A DNA stretch of 64,000 nt from Zygaena filipendulae (GCA_907165275.2 OU015663.1:632501-696500), one strand, 5' to 3'. Numbered from the stretch's first letter, positions 1 through 10,892 are shown. The notes: a model not told the origin generated them from the sequence alone. Program-made: numbers and translations.

Positions 1-83
1 TGTTTCCCGCTGTCGAATAGCGGTTGTAGAAAGTTCGTTCCCCCGCTCCACTCCATTGCCCGACTCGTCTTTGTTAGAACTTG

Positions 84-141
84 ATATAAAATGCGGGTAT
101 GCGTAAGCGACGGTTCATTGTTATTTTGTGTTCGGTTCAGT
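84..141 (+). promoter_or_regulatory. Candidate TATA/initiator core promoter
   Basis: An ATATAAA box at 84-90 is followed about 30 bases later by an initiator-like TCATTG (115-120), then by an arthropod-type TCAGT at 137-141. The spacing fits RNA polymerase II start selection. No convincing coding exon follows; the 66-codon frame at 201-401 resembles no family I know. A LINE tail begins near 738, so this may be the internal promoter of a retroelement rather than of a host gene. Confidence 0.3.
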
Positions 142-578
142 GCAGTTATAGTGTCGTATCAGTGTCGTATCAAGTGATTACGTGACTATAGTGATTACGT
201 GTGCTGTGTCATCCAATTGTTTCCAGAGGTTTGCTTAAGTCGGGAGCACGGGCAGTGGAGGTGAGCGTTCATGCATCGGAAAGGGGCCCCATTGAACCTA
301 CACCTGGGTCGCAAGTCCCAGGCACTGCTCCGTGTTCCCTACGGATATCTGGTATGCTGTACAACTTCTATGTTGGTGCGATTAATTGTAATAGTTTCTA
401 GTTCGTTCTAGATGTGTCGCTCAGCTAATAGTCTCGGTCATACCTTTCCCTGCCTTCAGTTACATTGTGTTATGTTATCATCATCAGTTAGTCAGCTATC
501 TTTGCAGTAGCAGTTAACTATCTGCCGTTATCTGCTACTACTGTTTCTTTCTATTTCCGACTATTTCTATTTTCGTTT

Positions 579-713
579 ATATATATGTGTGTGTGTGTGT
601 GTGTGTATGTATTTAGTATATTATGTAGGTAGCTGCTTTTATTTAATTTATTCACTGTATACGTGGTAATATTATTTATATTAACTTTATATATATATAT
701 ATATATATATATA
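579..713. repeat. TG and AT microsatellites
   Basis: A (TG)n run occupies about 583-606 and an (AT)n run about 688-712. They are separated by AT-rich sequence with no gene signal. Confidence 0.9.
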
Positions 714-737
714 CAATATATATCCAGTTCTGTGTAA

Positions 738-846
738 TGCCACTAAACTATCCCCTAGCCAAAAGGTTGACTGGTAGAGAATGCCTTAGGCATTAAGTCC
801 GCCTTTTGTTCATAAACGTGCAATAAAGTTCTTTAAATAAATATGT
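738..846 (+). mobile_element. Truncated LINE 3' tail
   Basis: The segment ends in GCATTAAGTCCGCC followed by GCAATAAAGTTC and an A-rich tail. Similar ends recur at 22968-23056 and 36495-36565. A shared terminus with AATAAA and an A-rich tail, and no shared upstream sequence, is typical of 5'-truncated non-LTR retrotransposons. Confidence 0.55.
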
Positions 847-879
847 GTGCTTGTGTCGTGGAAACCAAGCAAACGTGGT

Positions 880-1053
880 ATATACTACACATATTATTAC
901 ATATATATTATACTATAGATATATATATATACACACCCAGACTGGAAAATGGAACCCTGTGTTCATCACACAAAGTCCACCCCCACCGGGAATCGAACCC
1001 GGAACCTCTTGATCAGCGGGCAGGCGTGGTGACCATTGCGCCAATCGGGTTGG
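880..1053 (-). mobile_element. tRNA-derived SINE, copy 1
   Basis: Read on the minus strand, this has a tRNA-like head with an A box (TGGCGCAATGGT) and a perfect B box (GGTTCGATTCC). A unique body and a TATATA/CTATAG-rich tail follow. It matches 8550-8722 (+) closely along its length, tail included. The Pol III boxes, body and simple tail define a SINE rather than a tRNA gene. Confidence 0.85.
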
Positions 1054-1746
1054 TTTATTAATTTATCAATCACGAACACTGTTGCTTCCCGTCTGTGAAA
1101 AATGTTTTTAAATCTTTTAAGTTATTTTTGAGTTTGCTTAATCATTATTTATTAGTTAATGAGTATTATTATCTTTATGATATTAGTACAGAAAGTGTTT
1201 CACTTGTTAAATATAGCCACATTTTCCATCCACTTCCGCAGGCAAGTCAAGCAGAATAAATTAATATTCTTCTCGAATTGACGACTTTAATTTAAAGATA
1301 ATATCTAGATACAAGTGTCAGGTGGCAGGTGTCGGTCAGGCACAGAACGACATACGCAAACAACGTTTAATATATCATAATATAATATATGAAACTCCAT
1401 ACATAAATACTGTCATTTTTACCTCATAAAAAGTGGATATTTCCCTACTAAACCATATCATAAACACAACACAATGTTTGCTGCGAGGACAGGCTTTATT
1501 TATATTAGCAATAAAGTCGATTATTGCGTTTCGCGATCGTACAGGGTGCTCGGTTTCGAAGCTTCTGCGTTACGCCAGCTAATTCCGACATAAAAGTATG
1601 GTACACTTTAGTTTATTGCTATCTAGAGTTAATAACTTTGCGTCTTGCTTTATGTTCGCTTTCGGTGAATCAAGTATATTTTATGCACTCAGTGACCTAA
1701 ATAAAACGATTTCCTATCAGCGCCACTTAGTTGATGGGCAGGTATA
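1054..1746. other. Unique AT-rich DNA, no gene seen
   Basis: No conserved frame, splice-bounded exon or repeat shared with the rest of the window is visible here. Confidence 0.5.
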
Positions 1747-2094
1747 CAACGTGTTAATGAATTAACTGAAAACCTGATACACCCCATTTAAAAAAATTAA
1801 CAATAATATGATTGAAATATATTTTATGTCGAAAAAATTAATACTTTAAAAGTTATTCAACATTAGTTTGGAGGTGACCTATCTACGAAATTCCAAGCGC
1901 TACGCCCGCGCCTACCGGTTCGAATTTTTTTGCTGCGGGCGGCGTACGCGACAAATATTGTATTATAAATAATTTAGACATGGGCTAGTAAAAATTAAAA
2001 AAATATAACCTATATTAAAACATAGTGCGATCAATTCGTTAGTTGATTTTGAGCAAACTACTTCCTAGTTTTCAATTAATTCATTAACACGTTG
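1747..2094. mobile_element. MITE-B copy 1 (CAACGTGTTAATG termini)
   Basis: A 348-bp element has terminal inverted repeats starting CAACGTGTTAATGAATTAAC, flanked by TA-rich target sequence (TATA on the left, TAGA on the right). The core is unusually GC-rich, with CTACGCCCGCGCC and a partly complementary GCGGGCGGCGTACGCG. Full relatives lie at 12522-12841 and 35651-36008. TA flanks suggest Tc1/mariner-type mobilisation, but no transposase is present. Confidence 0.85.
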
Positions 2095-2132
2095 TAGAGA
2101 TATTACGTAATATAGAGCGTACGTGTATCTAT

Positions 2133-2330
2133 ATCTATACTAATAATATAAAGAGGAAAGATTTGATTTTTTGTTTGTTTGTTTGTTACAATTTAACTCA
2201 AAAACTACCGGACCGATTTCAAAAATTCTTTCGCCATTAGAAAGCTACATTATCCCTGAGTAACATTGGCTATATTGTAATCCGCGGGAACTCCGTTTAC
2301 CGCGGGTGAAACTGCGGGGCGCAGCTAGTA
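2133..2330 (+). mobile_element. Helitron-like (Lep1-type) short element
   Basis: It starts near CTATACTAATAATATAAAG and ends in a GCGGGTGAAACTGC hairpin followed by CAGCTAGTA. This reference structure, with no coding capacity, a 3' GC hairpin and a CTAG-type end, recurs more than 40 times here. It resembles non-autonomous lepidopteran Helitrons; a SINE-like origin is the alternative. Confidence 0.65.
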
Positions 2331-2363
2331 ATTATAATTTATTCAAAATTAAGCATTATTTAA

Positions 2364-2725
2364 CACTAGCTATTCCCCGCGCATTCAACCTCATTAATTT
2401 CGGAGTTCCCGCGGGAACCCTGGGACAAAAAGTACCCTATATCCTTTTCTGTACCCCTGATAACGCGTCGGTATGCAAAATTTCGTGATCAGTTGAGCAC
2501 AATATAGTTAAGGCGTACAAGCGCAACACACATACCAATCCTTACTGTTATAAATGCGCAAGTGAGTTTGTTTGTTTGTTTTTTACGCTTACCCGCCTCA
2601 ACGGCTCGATGGTTCATCATGAATTTTGCGTACACGTTGTCAGGGGTACAGAGAAGGACATAGGGTACCTTTCGTCTCGGAATTCCCGCGGGAACTCCGC
2701 AATAACCGCGGGAAACAGGAAGGAT
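2364..2725. mobile_element. Two Helitron-like copies, tail to head
   Basis: A minus-orientation copy (2364-2532) begins ACTAGCTATTCCCCGC. It abuts a plus-orientation copy (2538-2725) running from CCTTACTGTTATAAATGCG to a decayed CCGCGGGAAACAG end. The open frame at 2576-2818 arises from this repeat. Confidence 0.65.
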
Positions 2726-2868
2726 ATTCTTACTGAAAGGTCCGTGTTCATCAGTCGACGTCCACCTACGATCTACACTGCCAAACGAATCCGAGGTTTC
2801 ACTAGGCTATTTGACTAATTTTGGTGGCGCCAGTAAACATTTATTTGTGTTTTTATTTATTATTTTTA

Positions 2869-3352
2869 AACACTCGTCGGTTGACTATTATAATAAAACC
2901 GATGTTTGTTTCGTCGTATATTTTGAGGGTCAATATGTACCTTAATTCGGCGCTTTCCTTCCTCTATGTGTGAACCACGGCTCAGAGGACAGAGTTACTG
3001 GCACATAAGAAAGCCTTTTTATTTTTGTCAAGATTTGTTTAAATTGGTTGTTTGGAACGCGTGTGAAAAATTTTTTAACTGGATTCTGTTCTGTGGTTTT
3101 GATTGAAGAACCTCGCCTTCCGGATAAGCAGCGATTTTTATTTTATTATGTTATTTTCCTTCATCATCTTTCTGAATATTTAAACAATACAGCAGCTGCT
3201 CCGCGTGTGTTTTTTTGTGGACATTTACCTATCGTGCCGTGGTTCCTGAAGGACCTCTCGCAGTGTCCGTGGGAGGAAGCCAGGAAGGAGAATTACCCCG
3301 AGATTGCGAGGTAACAAGCTTCGTTAATTATTTTATTTAACCGACGAGTGTA
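2869..3352. mobile_element. TIR element with ACACTCGTCGGTT ends
   Basis: ACACTCGTCGGTT at about 2869 and its exact complement ending at about 3352 enclose 484 bp. The interior holds an 88-codon frame (3048-3314) with no recognisable domain. Flanks are AAA-rich, so the target duplication is not resolved. Probably a non-autonomous DNA transposon seen once in this window. Confidence 0.5.
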
Positions 3353-3465
3353 AAAGAGACATCCAGGCCGTCCGCATACAGTCCACTATTATTTATCGAA
3401 GAGTTGCTGGCGTTGCCAACGACTCTGTTATTTTTCATTCTCCGTTTGGTCCATTTTTGGTCCAA

Positions 3466-4762
3466 ATTTGTTTTTTAGTTCATTCGTGTAGATTAATAAA
3501 AAATATTGGACACGTATTTTTTTCTTTTTTTACGTAGTCAAAAAATAACGGTGATGCATTGATTTGAAATTTCGCGTGACGTCACTATTCTGACACTTTG
3601 TATGGCGGCTTGTAGTGGTAAGTGACGTCACGAGCCCCCACCCAAAACTTTAACACTCTCAACGCGGTAGCGATAAAACAAAACTTACTTCCAGTGCTGT
3701 ACGAGTCAAATATTTCCCGTATCAATAATACCCGCTATGCGTTACGACTTCTATTTTCCCGTATCAGGACCTGACTTCAAAGGTCTTTCAAGACATGGAA
3801 ACCCTTCGGATGTCTAAATTTTTTTATCTAATCAATAGATTATATCCTTGTTTATATACAGTTGCAGTCGCGCGGGGTTCCATGCGATATTTTAATAGTT
3901 ATAGACATTTTTCAAAACTGATAATTTTACGGGAAATTGCTTCCCGAGCCGCATAGAAAAGATACAACGCTAGTGATGGGAATAGGAAACATCTTTTTAA
4001 ATTTCAAATAATATTTATTGTCATGCATAATCAACACAATGTAATCTGCTTAGTGCTTTATTCTCAGTCTCACGGTTGCTAAATTATTTTCTTAAATCTT
4101 GATAGCACGAATAACACTTTTTAAACTTTTCTGCTTTCTTTAAAGTGTGAGTTATTCACTTTTTTTATTCATTATTATTTGCATCGGTAAAAGATTTCTG
4201 CGTTACAGATTGAATTATAGACTCCAAGAATGTTAACAAAGTTACGTGACTTTTTCATTTTGAAAAGTGACGAGTAGCGCGGTGAAAACACGATTGCACT
4301 GCGCACTGCGCACATCACTAAGGCAAACTAAAGCGTCGCGTGCGCGCACGCCAGCGCGGTACGGGGTGGCAGTGTACGGCTAAATAGTTCCCGTGCCGCA
4401 CCAGACGAAAAAAAGTTTATTTCAGTGCGTTACGAAAAAATACTTCCCGTACATTTTTATTTGTAAAAATTAATCCATTTGAAGTAAGGATGTCGGAAAT
4501 GTAGGTATCTCTTTTTTCCGATAACGGGTAGTTAGCAAAACTACTCCCGCGCCTAGAGTAAAACAAGGAAAGTGCACTGCCGCACAGGCCGAAACTCAAA
4601 TACGACAAAATACTTCCCGTAACGCGTTGAGAGTGTTAATGCGCTTTATCTCTGTGTATTTTCATTTGTTTGAAAAACAAAAGAATAATTGTCTAATGAT
4701 TTTTAATTATCTAACTGACGGGCTAATTAGAATTTTGATTTTCAAAAGTCGTCAACATCCCT
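3466..4762 (-). mobile_element. MITE-A copy 1, split by a TTAA element
   Basis: The two halves, 3466-3653 and 4636-4762, together match the MITE-A consensus. Both central GTGACGTCAC palindromes are retained. They are separated by the element at 3654-4635, which therefore inserted later. Confidence 0.85.
3654..4635. mobile_element. TTAA-flanked, piggyBac-type MITE
   Basis: This 982-bp element has 13-bp terminal inverted repeats CACTCTCAACGCG, with TTAA directly outside both ends (3650-3653 and 4636-4639). TTAA duplications are characteristic of the piggyBac superfamily. Short TACTTCCCGT-like motifs recur near both ends and inside. A CpG-rich patch lies at about 4300-4370. No transposase frame is present, so it is non-autonomous. 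Confidence 0.8.
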
Positions 4763-4769
4763 ATTGCGG

Positions 4770-5129
4770 CGAGGCAGGAACTTCGCCGATCCGGTCGTCA
4801 AAGACAAAATATGTTCCGTTCGATACAAGATACAACGAATACAATTCCGTTGGTTACGACCTTCGCATCTGAGACGGGAGTCGTAACAATCGAGGACTCA
4901 GTAAAATTGGTTACGATCGAGATGGCAACAATATTTCTTGGATCAAAAAATCAACAGGTGTGGTGGAAGTGGATAGCTGGGTTGCCACAAAGGTTATAGT
5001 CCTAAAAATAAGAATAAAATAAAAAATAACTAATAATAATAATAGTTTTTTATTCAATTTTTCACAAATCAACGTTGTTCTTAATTTACACCCGCCAAAC
5101 TGCACAGTAAAAATGTTATCGACATAAAA
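4770..5129. other. Unassigned spacer
   Basis: Short overlapping frames on both strands (81, 62 and 64 codons) conflict with each other and show no domain, so I do not call a gene. No repeat match within the window was noticed. Confidence 0.4.
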
Positions 5130-5203
5130 TATAATATGATAATCATATTATTATTTTTTTAAATGGGTTGTATTAGGTTTTCAGTTAACTCATTAACACG
5201 TTG
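5130..5203. mobile_element. MITE-B terminal fragment
   Basis: Only the end with GGTTTTCAGTTAACTCATTA...CACGTTG is present; the rest has been lost. Confidence 0.7.
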
Positions 5204-5344
5204 TATAATATAGGTAGATATAGATTCTTCAAAATGCAAATGTCAATTTGCTTGTTTGTTGGTTAGGTAAGCTCTCAAGTCCTCAAGCTTGACAGATCAT
5301 TATAAAATTTTACATAAAAATTGGTCACGGGTTCAGAAATAGGG

Positions 5345-5423
5345 TACTTAATACTTATTATTGCGCAATTATCCCAGGAACTCCGAAATTAATGCGGGTG
5401 AAACCGCAAGGAACAGCTAGGCT
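5345..5423 (+). mobile_element. Helitron-like 3' fragment
   Basis: Contains AGGAACTCCGAAATTAATGC, then GGGTGAAACCGC and CAGCTAG. The 5' part is degraded. The 117-codon frame from 5392 merely starts inside this repeat. Confidence 0.5.
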
Positions 5424-5909
5424 AGTACAAAAAATAATTCTGAAAATAGAAACGAAACTTACACGCATAACTTCTCAGGCATTAGTTAATAACATAAATA
5501 TACGTAAAATTGGTAACAACGGGCGTGAAATGTCATATTTTAAAATTTATGACCGTATGTTGGGTTGCGATTACGAAATAACGAGGTTAGAACTGGCCGC
5601 GCATGCACGTCGCATACTCCTGCTTTGCCTCACTTATACTACTACGTGCTTACTACTGGCATTTGGCATAAAGCCAACAATGCGTACCTACCAAAGTTCA
5701 AAGGCTTTCCGAAAATTTTGCATTGCTTATATTTCACCAGTGTAAATATCGGGATTCCCGTAGGAACTTTACTATGCATAATAATTACAAAACTCAAGCA
5801 GAACATTTTGTAAATTACAGTGTTAAACCACATCAAATTCGATTCGAAACTTATTTAAGTTGAATTAAGTGGACTCACCGATGTAAATAACGACTTTGCT
5901 TTATGTAGA

Positions 5910-6108
5910 TAGTAGTTGTGCCCCGCAGTTTCACCCACGTTAATTTCAGAGTTCCCGCGGGAATTCCGGGATAAAAAATATCCTATGTGTTAATCTGATG
6001 TATAAGCTATATTATTGTAAAGTTTTATTTAAATCCGTTCAGTAGTTTTTGCGTGAAAGAGTAACAAACAAACAAACTCACTTTCGCATTTATAATATTA
6101 GTAAGGAT
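5910..6108 (-). mobile_element. Helitron-like element
   Basis: Complete, from TAGTTGTGCCCCGC to TTTATAATATTAGTAAGGAT. Its middle (CTATATTATTGTAAAGTTTT) matches the subtype at 6241-6476 rather than the majority form. Confidence 0.65.
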
Positions 6109-6240
6109 ATGTAAGATAATCCGCCAGCGCGTTTTTAAGTACAAAATGACTATAGTTTTTAACCGACTGTATGTATGTTGTTTTTTTTTTACATATGTGT
6201 TTTTTACATATTCGGAATGAGAATGTATAACTGAATATCG

Positions 6241-6476
6241 TACTTCAAACGTGAAAGTTTGTAAGTATGTATGGATGGATAGATGGATGGATGAATGGAT
6301 GGATGGATGGATGGATGTTTGTTACTCTTTCACGCAAAAACCACTGGATGGATTTAAATGAAACTTTACAATAATATGGCTTATACATCAGATTAACACA
6401 TAGGGTACTTTTTATCCCGAAATTCCCGCGGGAACTCTGAAATTAACGCGGGTGAAACCGCGGGGCACAACTGGTA
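6241..6476 (+). mobile_element. Helitron-like element with internal TGGA microsatellite
   Basis: Same subtype as the preceding element, in the opposite orientation. A (TGGA)n array at about 6268-6318 has expanded near its 5' end. A similar TGGA-bearing copy is cut by the window end at about 63800. Confidence 0.65.
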
Positions 6477-6777
6477 TAATATATTCTCGTTTAACCTTTC
6501 CCCTGTACCTATATGTACAAAAAAATCACAATAGATGATAAATAAATGTGAGTGCGCAGTAATAACAATAGATATATCAATAAAACTTAATCACATATTG
6601 TTCGTAATAAATATCCAATCACAAATAAATCGAAGCTGAGTCAGATTCGGCAGCGAAGCAACTGGGGAATAAAAGCATTTTCTCCGTAACGTAGGTACGC
6701 GCCGAATTCGCAAGTCTACAAATTGTAGCGAGACTACAAACTACAACACTAAGAAGAGACTACATGTCCAACTCTAA

Positions 6778-7184
6778 CGGCCACACAAAGAGTCGTTTTA
6801 ATGATTACGTATAAATACTTTAAATCAGATCTGACGCACTCAATATTAATTTGCACTAGCTGTTCCCCGCGTTAATTTCGGAGTTCCCGCGGGAATTCCG
6901 GGTCAAAAACTACCCTACGTCCTTCTCTGTATCCCTGACAATGTGCATGCAAAATTTCATGATGATCAGTTGAGCCGTTAAGGCGTAAAAGCGTAACAGA
7001 CAGACCGACAGACAGACAGACAGAGATACTTTCGCATTTATAACATTAGTAGAGATATGAATAAAATTAAATTCCCACTAATATTAATTTAATGAACGTC
7101 TCAGCAGAGTGCGGCAGTTTTGTTTTTAAAATCTTTACTGAAAAATTAAGTAGGAAATCATAAAAACGACTTCGAGTGCAGCCG
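6778..7184. mobile_element. Hairpin MITE copy 1, split by a Helitron-like element
   Basis: A diverged member of the 237-bp hairpin family. The left arm is 6778-6854 and the right arm about 7064-7184, containing GCGGCAGTTTTG. The arms are separated by a Helitron-like insertion. Confidence 0.65.
6855..7057 (-). mobile_element. Helitron-like element nested in hairpin MITE
   Basis: Runs from ACTAGCTGTTCCCCGC to TTATAACATTAGTAGAGAT and contains a short GACA array (about 7003-7022). It is the younger partner of the pair. Confidence 0.7.
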
Positions 7185-7510
7185 TCAATACTTTCGCAGA
7201 CGACAGCTTATTTCAAAGTTATTTGAGAGCCGGTTAATGTAGGTAATATGCATCCAAAAGTAGAAAAGCACAAAATTAAGAAAGACAAGACTGAATAGGA
7301 AATGAGATACTTACAATTTTTTTCTATTTTTAGACGTCTGTGAATTCTGCAAACATTGGAAATAATGTCTGTTAAAAATGTTAAATAGAAAATTGTATTT
7401 TATATTGCTTCTGAGATCAAAGTTTTTTACCGAATGTTATTTGACTGTTATCCACCACAATTATCACTTAGCAATTAATAAGTATACCTAGTTTTTATAT
7501 GATATATTTA
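7185..7510. other. Unassigned AT-rich spacer
   Basis: No frame or repeat match is visible. Confidence 0.4.
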
Positions 7511-7855
7511 GATTTATACTCATCATCATCATCATCATTCAGCCTATTGCAGTCCACTGCTGGACCTTGGCCTCCCCATGGCACGCCACAGCACACGATC
7601 TCCCGCTTTCCTCATCCGGCCACTACCAGCGACCTTCCTCAGGTCATCGGTCCATCTGGCAGGGGGCGTCCAACACTACGCTTACCGAGACGTGGTCTCC
7701 ATTCCAGAACCCGTCTACTCCAACGTTCATCGGTTCTGCGACAGATATGACCAGCCCACTGCCACTTCAGCTTGCTACACTTCTGGATGATGTCTACAAC
7801 TTTGGCCCTTTGCCGGATGATTTCGTCCCTTCCCTCCGTCCGTAACGCTCATGGA
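7511..7855 (-). pseudogene. RTE/BovB-type LINE C-terminal remnant
   Basis: Minus-strand translation from about 7815 gives the C-terminal signature of RTE-clade reverse transcriptases: K-W-Q-W-A-G-H-I, then R-S-V-G-R-P, then R-W-T-D-D-L-R and a G-D-R-V-L-W-R-A-M segment ending at a stop. The frame breaks once, at the C-run near 7667, between the GRP and RWTDDL blocks. A (CATC)n array at 7516-7540 marks the usual 3' boundary of such copies. Only about 100 residues remain, so the copy is dead. Confidence 0.75.
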
Positions 7856-8030
7856 TAAACATAATACAATTTTGATTTATTCCAAAACATTGAAACTGAT
7901 TTGAATATTTGTAAATAGCCTGGGTCATACATTTACGACATTGATCGGAGTTTACATCACTCAAGTTTCATAATAAAAATTGAACTGCGAACAAACATAA
8001 ATACATAACTTATTAATAGCTAGTATTTTG

Positions 8031-8236
8031 TTATCCTTACCTCCTTATAAAAGCGCATGTGAGTTCATTAATGTTTATAATGCTTTCACATTTCAACTAC
8101 CTACTCAACCGATCACCATGAAATTTTGCATACAAGTTGTCAAGGATACTGAGAAGGGAATAGGGTATTTTTATACCGGTATTCTCGCGGGAACTTCGAA
8201 AATAACACTGGTGAAACCACATGGAACCGCTTGTTA
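8031..8236 (+). mobile_element. Helitron-like element
   Basis: Starts CCTTACCTCCTTATAAAAGC and ends GTGAAACCACATGGAACCGC. The hairpin at its 3' end has decayed through several substitutions. Confidence 0.55.
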
Positions 8237-8269
8237 TAAATTTATGCCAGCGGAGTTGTCTTACTGAGT

Positions 8270-8335
8270 AAGCGTGGCCGGGCGCTGGGTAACCGCGCCA
8301 GGCGGGCAGTTTACCACTAGACATGTTCATCAAGC
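8270..8335 (-). mobile_element. Possible tRNA-related SINE fragment
   Basis: On the minus strand TAGTGGTAAACTGCCCGCC resembles an A-box region. No B box is seen. Confidence 0.25.
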
Positions 8336-8549
8336 CAGTTTCAGGCTTCAGAACGCCGTCCGACGTCAGTTAAATTTATTTACAGTTTGAGCCGATGCCA
8401 AGCAACCGTTCACGTTTTGTTTTGCTTCTTACTGACTTGTTAATATTACATTATTATATAGAAGAAAATAAAAACCAATGCAGTTGCAACCCAAGCGAGA
8501 GGTGAAGAAAAATAACATCATATAAGGAGCATGGCAATGATAGATTTGA

Positions 8550-8722
8550 CGACCCGATTGGCGCAATGGTCACCATGCCTGCCCGCTAATCAAGAGGTTC
8601 CGGGTTCGATTCCCGGTGGGGGTGGACTTTGTGTGATGAACGCAGGGTTCCATTTTCCAGTCTGCGTGTGTATACTATATATATCTATAGTATAATATAT
8701 ATGTAATAATATGTGTATTATA
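8550..8722 (+). mobile_element. tRNA-derived SINE, copy 2
   Basis: The head carries A box TGGCGCAATGGT and B box GGTTCGATTCC. The body reads GGACTTTGTGTGATGAACGC and the tail is TATA/CTATAG-rich. Differences from the copy at 880-1053 are few. Confidence 0.85.
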
Positions 8723-8758
8723 AAAAGTTAAATAATTATTAATTTTATCAACACCTAT

Positions 8759-9082
8759 GAATCCTTACTATTAAATGCAAAAGTGAATATGTTTATTTGT
8801 TGGTTTATTACGCTTTCATGCCTCAACGGCTGAACCGATCATCATAATATTTTGTTTACACGTAGTCAGGGGTACAGAAAAGGTCTTATGGTACTTTTTG
8901 TTTCGGAATTCCCGAGGAATTAACATGGATAAAACTGTATAAAATTTTTCACCCTACACGTTGTCAGGGGTACAGAAAAGGATATATGTACCTATGTATA
9001 ATGTATATATAGGGTACTTTTATTCCGGAATTCCCGCGGAACCTCTGAAATTAACGCAGGTGAAACCGCGGGGAACAGCTTG
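8759..9082 (+). mobile_element. Helitron-like element with internal partial duplication
   Basis: One 5' half is followed by two successive central modules, each starting at a CACGTTGTCAGGGGTACAG-like motif. The first ends in AATTAACATGGATAAAACTG and the second in ACGCAGGTGAAACCGCGGGG. The same arrangement occurs at 54012-54324. Confidence 0.6.
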
Positions 9083-9460
9083 TAGCTAGGTAGGTATATA
9101 ATAATATGCTGCTTTATATGAATCAACAAATCATGAATGAATATAATTTGGAAATGATACCGAAGTCAATTTTTATTGTTGAAGAATAAGGAATAGCGAT
9201 AGCCGAGCTGAAATTTATTTTGCTAGATGTCAAGCTCGTTCCCCCTTGGAGATTTATCGGCAGCCATTCGTTACGGCGAATATCTTGTGAATTCTATTGC
9301 ATTGCATACAGTAATGTTGGTGTGTCGTCGACACTTCTTTTTGCGATATGACGGCGTTTTATTACCACTATCCATATTGTATTAAAATGAATATTTGTAC
9401 AAAAATAATAACAATAAGAAGAATAAGAATTGATTTTTCACCATCAGTACCGTATCTATA

Positions 9461-9886
9461 CAATATGTGGTAAAATTAACTGCAAATATTTACAGGGCTG
9501 AAAGTGTACGTTATAACAAGCGGGATAAACGAAAAATTAATATTATTAGTTCGGTATTTTTTCAGAATATGAGGGTAAACAATACAATGAAAACTCATTA
9601 TAATTACGTTTACAAGGCACACAAGACCCGTAGCTCATTTATACGTATACAAGGCACGCGCCACGCACATAGCGAGCGATGGATCAGCTGTTCAGCTCGA
9701 TCCAGGTCATTGACCTTAAGATACCAGCGCGCGGCGATGGTGTGTAAAGCGATTGAGCGGCGAGCCCCTTCACAGGTTATTTTCTTTTTGATTGTTTTAT
9801 TTTATCTTTTTTATTTTATGAACATGTTTATAACGGTATATACTTTCAACCCTGTAAATATTTGCAGCTAATTTTACCACATGTTG
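9461..9886. mobile_element. 426-bp TIR element with GC-rich core
   Basis: Long imperfect terminal inverted repeats (about 50 bp, starting CAATATGTGGTAAAATTA) are flanked by TATA on both sides (9457-9460, 9887-9890). The core at about 9640-9780 is far more GC- and CpG-rich than its surroundings. A 134-codon frame (9467-9871) spans nearly the whole element but shows no domain and runs into both TIRs, so I do not call it a gene. Confidence 0.75.
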
Positions 9887-9959
9887 TATACTTAATTACT
9901 TACTTTCAGGAAGTATATTTTGACATTACAAAAGAACGCTTCAAAGATTATAATATGTA

Positions 9960-10115
9960 TACTAGCTATCTCCAGCGGTTTCACTCGTGTTAATTTTTGA
10001 GCTGCGGGAATCCTGGGGTTATAGATACCCTGTACCCCTGATCGATGATCGATTGAGTAGATAAGGCGTGAAAGCGTAACAAATAACTTTTCCGATACTT
10101 TCATCAATTATTATG
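9960..10115 (-). mobile_element. Degraded Helitron-like element
   Basis: ACTAGCTATCTCCAGCGGTT leads to a shortened body with a deletion in the CCCTATGTCC region. Confidence 0.5.
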
Positions 10116-10655
10116 TTATATTCCCGCCAATTTACACAAAACCTTGACAGATTATTATATACCTAAACCTTTGTCATGGATCACTCTATCTATCGGTGGA
10201 AACCGCAAAAAAATCCGTTCAGTAGTTTCTGAGTTTATCGCGAACAGACAGACGGAGGACTTTGTTTTATGATTATATAAGGATGCTTACGTATATCTAT
10301 ATGATGTTCCCCCTAATCTCGTAATACTTACTCCAAAGGAGTTTTTGGAAATGATTCAGTATGTGTAAGAAGAAAAGTTTACCGGGAAATTAATAAAGAA
10401 CTTTATAATGTTTTACAACATTGTATAGAGTATATTATGTTAAAGTCTGATGCGCTAGACTTTCGTACCCTTTAGCGTACCAGATTGGTGCAAGGTGTAA
10501 GTTATCTCTACTTACTATAATGTTATCACGGCATCTCGTTGTCTAGGAAGTCTATTCCATAAATGAGATGCAGAGCAGGTTAGGTTAGGTTTGTTCTGAC
10601 CATGACCCGAGCGAGCGTAGCAAGCGGTCCGCGGCAGTGGCTGGCGATGCACTAA

Positions 10656-10892
10656 CGGCCGCACTCAGAGTCGACTTTAATGATTACTTAGTTAAGTATA
10701 GATTTTTAAAACAAAACTGCCGCAATCAGACAATTTTAATAAATTAATGTTAATTGGCATTTAATGAGATGTAACTTAATTAGTTAAATGCCAATTAACA
10801 TTAATTTATTAAAATTGTCTGATTGCGGCAGCGTTGTTTTAAAAATCTATACTTAACTAAGTAATCATTAAAGTCGACTCTGAGTGCGGCGG
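10656..10892. mobile_element. 237-bp hairpin MITE, copy 2 (complete)
   Basis: Two arms of about 110 bp are near-perfect complements, from GCACTCAGAGTCGACTTTAA to its complement. A short spacer lies around GAGATGTAACTTAATTAG. TAA lies directly outside both ends (10653-10655, 10893-10895), matching the 3-bp TWA duplications of PIF/Harbinger transposons. Confidence 0.85.

Noticed and set aside
973..1048. tRNA gene on the minus strand
   Set aside because: A and B boxes are present, but a body and simple tail shared with 8550-8722 show it is a SINE head.
5392..5745. 117-codon plus frame as a gene
   Set aside because: It starts inside the hairpin end of a Helitron-like element and conflicts with two other frames over the same bases.
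9467..9871. 134-codon plus frame as a gene
   Set aside because: It begins and ends inside the inverted terminal repeats of a mobile element and has no recognisable domain.
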